A DNA stretch of 14,732 nucleotides from JAADEM01 sp965371855 (GTDB lineage Bacteria; Bacteroidota; Bacteroidia; Bacteroidales; Marinilabiliaceae): the NCBI GenBank assembly GCA_965371855.1, contig CBDUZZ010000094.1, forward strand, positions 1-14,732. The letters are read 5' to 3'. Numbering within the stretch: position 1 is the stretch's first letter; the number at the start of each line of letters is the position of its first letter. The position numbers and the translations under genes were made by a program. Below the pieces are notes generated by a model. It made no database searches, was not told where the DNA came from, and worked only from the letters and a program-made list of their open reading frames with translations. Below, piece after piece: positions 14,141 to 14,732 of this stretch.

Positions 14141-14677
14141 ATGACAAAACCGCATGAGATTATAAAATTCTGTCCAAAATGTGGATCCAGCCAATTTCAT
14201 TATCAGGATGACAAGTCGTTTAGGTGTGATAGTTGCGACTTTCACTTTTTCATTAACTCTGCATCTGCCGTTGCTGCAATAATAGAAAATGAGGATAACG
14301 AGATACTTCTAACCATGAGAGCCAAAGAGCCTAAAAAAGGTTTGTTAGATCTGCCGGGAGGTTTTGTTGACCCGGGTGAAACAGCCGAAAAAGCTCTTAA
14401 AAGGGAGATTAAAGAAGAACTGAATTTAGAAATAACCCAAATTGATTATTTAATCTCTTTCCCCAATGAGTATATATTTTCAGGATATTCTGTTTACACA
14501 TTAGATTTTGCATTTATTTGTAAAACAAAAGACATTAACAAAATTGAAGTTAAAGATGATGTTGCAGGTTATCAGTTTTTTGCTCCCGGTGATATAGATT
14601 TCAAAAAGATAGGATTAAAATCCATTAAAAATATCCTTAAGTATTATATTTCTTATCGTAAAAATAATAATTATTAA
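14141..14677 (+). CDS. Nudix hydrolase with N-terminal zinc ribbon
   Basis: This 178-residue Nudix-family enzyme hydrolyses a nucleoside diphosphate linked to another moiety, such as an NADH-, ADP-sugar- or NTP-like substrate. The N-terminus carries a zinc ribbon, Cys11-x2-Cys14 and Cys29-x2-Cys32 (FCPKCG and RCDSCDF), as in the NudC-like and zinc-ribbon Nudix subgroup. The Nudix box spans residues 74-96 (GFVDPGETAEKALKREIKEE, then LNL) and keeps the metal-binding REIKEE glutamates. The conserved glycine near its end is asparagine (Asn95), a mild variation. LPGG precedes the box. The protein is shorter than NudC itself, so the substrate is not assigned. A purine-rich AAAGGG sits just before the start. 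No operon partner follows before the window ends. Confidence 0.92.
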   Translation: MTKPHEIIKFCPKCGSSQFHYQDDKSFRCDSCDFHFFINSASAVAAIIENEDNEILLTMRAKEPKKGLLDLPGGFVDPGETAEKALKREIKEELNLEITQIDYLISFPNEYIFSGYSVYTLDFAFICKTKDINKIEVKDDVAGYQFFAPGDIDFKKIGLKSIKNILKYYISYRKNNNY

Positions 14678-14732
14678 TACCTTAATTGAGCGATTTATCT
14701 TCAATAACAACTAAAAGAAACCTTGTTTAAAT
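14678..14732. other. Window end, no feature seen
   Basis: The last 55 bases after the Nudix stop codon are AT-rich and show no terminator hairpin or start of a new gene. Confidence 0.4.

Overview
The window looks like chromosomal DNA of a member of the Bacteroidota, probably a Bacteroidales/Marinilabiliales-like marine or anaerobic lineage. The evidence is AT-rich DNA, TAnnTTTG-type -7 promoter motifs, start codons without Shine-Dalgarno sequences, Bacteroidota-style proteins (bifunctional formiminotransferase-cyclodeaminase, secreted GH2 beta-galactosidase, Tat-exported aldo/keto reductase) and many intergenic palindromic repeats. The genus is not determined.

Layout. (1) Positions 1-3200 are a scarred accessory region. 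It opens with the frameshifted 3' end of an IS21-type istB and the repeats of that element's right end. Next come the 3' part of a broken gene of unknown function and a nested palindromic intergenic repeat. A two-gene toxin-antitoxin operon follows on the minus strand: an XRE-HTH antitoxin with a Panacea/DUF4065 (SocA-like) domain, and a RelE/ParE-like toxin whose start overlaps the antitoxin stop by four bases. After that lie the left end of a different IS21-type element, cut off about 35 codons into istA, and an isoprenylcysteine-methyltransferase-like gene that has lost its middle. (2) Positions 3251-7188 hold two histidine-utilisation genes on the minus strand, hutI then ftcD. They are separated by 518 bp of stacked palindromes, and a 120-bp inverted-repeat element lies upstream of hutI. 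(3) Positions 7189-9909 run on the plus strand and carry a YfcC/DcuC-family permease and a Tat-signal aldo/keto reductase, closed by a clear intrinsic terminator. (4) Positions 10231-13347 encode a signal-peptide GH2 beta-galactosidase, ended by a 13-bp perfect hairpin that probably terminates transcription from both sides. (5) Positions 13438-14677 hold a coiled-coil protein of unknown function (minus) and a zinc-ribbon Nudix hydrolase (plus), divergently arranged.

How the genes work together. HutI converts imidazolonepropionate to formiminoglutamate. FtcD moves the formimino group to tetrahydrofolate, giving glutamate, ammonia and methenyl-THF. The permease diverging from hutI belongs to a family that moves amino acids or carboxylates, and may serve the same catabolism. 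HutH and HutU are not in the window. The toxin-antitoxin pair is self-contained. No susC/susD pair or other sugar-degradation gene accompanies the beta-galactosidase.

Novelty. No clearly new multi-gene system is visible. The least ordinary items are the HTH-Panacea/RelE-like module between IS21 scars, the dense mix of at least five palindromic repeat types (especially the 470-bp repeat-bracketed block between hutI and ftcD), and the structured repeat directly after a stop codon at 575. No tRNA, rRNA, CRISPR array, integrase or replication origin was recognised.
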